Made by a program: the position numbers and the translations under genes
Notes under the pieces: model-generated
The model's input: only the letters and a program-made list of their open reading frames with translations
Told to the model about the DNA's origin: nothing
The model's database searches: none
Part shown: positions 63,334 to 64,000 of the stretch, piece after piece
Numbering within the stretch: the stretch's first letter is position 1
How the letters are laid out: every line of letters starts with the position of its first letter
From: Pseudoxanthomonas composti
GTDB lineage: Bacteria > Pseudomonadota > Gammaproteobacteria > Xanthomonadales > Xanthomonadaceae
Length of the DNA stretch: 64,000 nucleotides
Assembly: GCF_004122095.1 (NCBI RefSeq)
Contig: NZ_SAWZ01000011.1
Span: forward strand, 1-64,000
Direction: 5' to 3'

Positions 63334-64000
63334 TCAGACTCCCTCATTGAAGACGACACCAGCGAACTTGCCCGGGCTGAAATCCGCGGCCGCCTGCGCG
63401 ATCGCCGAGGGGGTGTCGCGGCCGTAGCCGGCCACCAGCACCACGATATCGGCCAGCTCGGACAGGATGCGCGCGTCGGGCGCGCCGCGCACCGGCGGTG
63501 CATCCAGGAAGATGTGGCAGTTCGGGCTGCGCGTGCGCACGGTGTCCAGCAGCAGGCGCAGGCGCGGGGAGGACAGGAACTCGCTGGCCATCTCGCGCGA
63601 GTTGCCGGCCGGCAGCAGCTGCAGGCGGGCGATGCCGGTGTCGTGGATGACCTGGTCGGCCTCGGCGTTGCGGTCTTCGAGGTAGTCGATCAGGCCCATG
63701 GACGGGCTCAGCTTGAGGGTGGCGTGCTGCGAGGGATGGCGCAGGTCGCAGTCCACCAGCAGCGCGCTGCGGCTCTCGTCGAAAGACACCGCGGTGGCCA
63801 GGTTGCGGGCCACGTAGCTGCCGCCGCTGCCACGGCTGACCGGCGCGACCAGGGTGATGGCGCCGGGCTGGGTCACCGACAGCACCCGCGTGCGCAGGTC
63901 GCGGAAGGCATCCACTTCCGCGCGCGACTGCTCGCCGCGGTAGATGGTGGCGCGCTCTTCCAGCTGCACCGGGGTCAGCTCGGTGTTGGCCACGCGCGGC
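63334..64000 (-). CDS. CpsD/CapB-like ATPase of the EPS cluster, degenerate Walker A (possibly partial)
   Basis: At least 220 residues are visible, with the right edge of the window cutting the 5' side. A GTG at 63993 could be the start, but the frame remains open to the edge. The fold is that of BY-kinase ATPases of EPS systems: AEVDAFRDLRTRVL, LVAPVSRGSGGSYVARNLA at the Walker A position, SALLVDCDLRHPS (Walker A') and CHIFLDAPPVRGAPDARI (Walker B). The Walker A Lys-Ser/Thr (GKT/S) is replaced by GGSY, and no Tyr cluster ends the chain (FNEGV). It may therefore be a non-kinase regulator of chain length. It is the first visible gene of the EPS operon. Confidence 0.85.
   Translation of the reverse strand, partial: PRVANTELTPVQLEERATIYRGEQSRAEVDAFRDLRTRVLSVTQPGAITLVAPVSRGSGGSYVARNLATAVSFDESRSALLVDCDLRHPSQHATLKLSPSMGLIDYLEDRNAEADQVIHDTGIARLQLLPAGNSREMASEFLSSPRLRLLLDTVRTRSPNCHIFLDAPPVRGAPDARILSELADIVVLVAGYGRDTPSAIAQAAADFSPGKFAGVVFNEGV

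Noticed and set aside
1-64000. tRNA, rRNA, transposase or integrase genes
   Set aside because: None could be recognised on either strand; the mobile character of the RHS region rests on composition and context only.

Overview
The window is GC-rich (by eye well above 60%) chromosomal DNA whose gene content points to the family Xanthomonadaceae (Pseudoxanthomonas, Stenotrophomonas, Lysobacter or a relative). The evidence is a LexA box of the Xanthomonadales type (TTAG-N6-TACTA) in front of umuDC, a DUF3247 gene, REP-like palindromes of the GTGGGAGCGGCTTCAGCCGC type and a complete zeaxanthin-glucoside carotenoid operon. The genus cannot be fixed from sequence reading alone. No rRNA, tRNA, CRISPR array, transposase or integrase was seen.

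Left part (1-30 kb), mostly stress, repair and small metabolic genes. It opens with a threefold tandem palindromic repeat. Then come manganese catalase, a bacterial NHEJ set (Ku, DUF3606, LigD), a DUF1264 lipoprotein, the Cho nuclease, CsbD, a 3-methyladenine glycosylase coupled to a small gene, a GbsR-like regulator with a palindromic operator in front of a CioAB-type bd oxidase plus DUF2474, a DUF1349 protein and GlgX. Further right are several regulators (AraC, LysR, HxlR) beside their probable target genes (two SDR proteins, an MHS transporter with a periplasmic binding protein), two YciE/YciF proteins, a cysteine hydrolase, a zinc alcohol dehydrogenase and small conserved proteins.

30-38 kb: a minus-strand carotenoid operon crtE-idi2-crtX-crtY-crtI-crtB in which every junction overlaps, met tail to tail by crtZ. 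The predicted product is zeaxanthin and its glucosides. One member of a two-gene family of unknown function (other copy at 22870-23421) lies just upstream of crtE.

38.7-45.5 kb: a gene-poor stretch with a small zinc-ribbon gene and a lone terminator, then a 1611-residue secreted RHS protein. Its N-terminal third and C-terminal tip differ in base composition from its core, and a YwqK/MORN-type candidate immunity gene follows directly. This looks like a polymorphic toxin island, inserted beside a chemoreceptor-cheW-cheR operon (45.5-48.5 kb).

49.4-51.2 kb: LexA-controlled umuDC. 51.4-64 kb: one long, tightly overlapping minus-strand exopolysaccharide operon that runs off the right edge. In transcription order it holds a CpsD/CapB-like ATPase with a degenerate Walker A, an outer-membrane beta-barrel protein, a polysaccharide deacetylase, a GT2 and two GT4 glycosyltransferases, an asparagine-synthase-like protein without the glutaminase cysteine, a further GT4, a complete AsnB-type amidotransferase and an O-antigen-ligase-like polymerase. 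The set resembles exosortase-associated EPS clusters, although no exosortase is inside the window.
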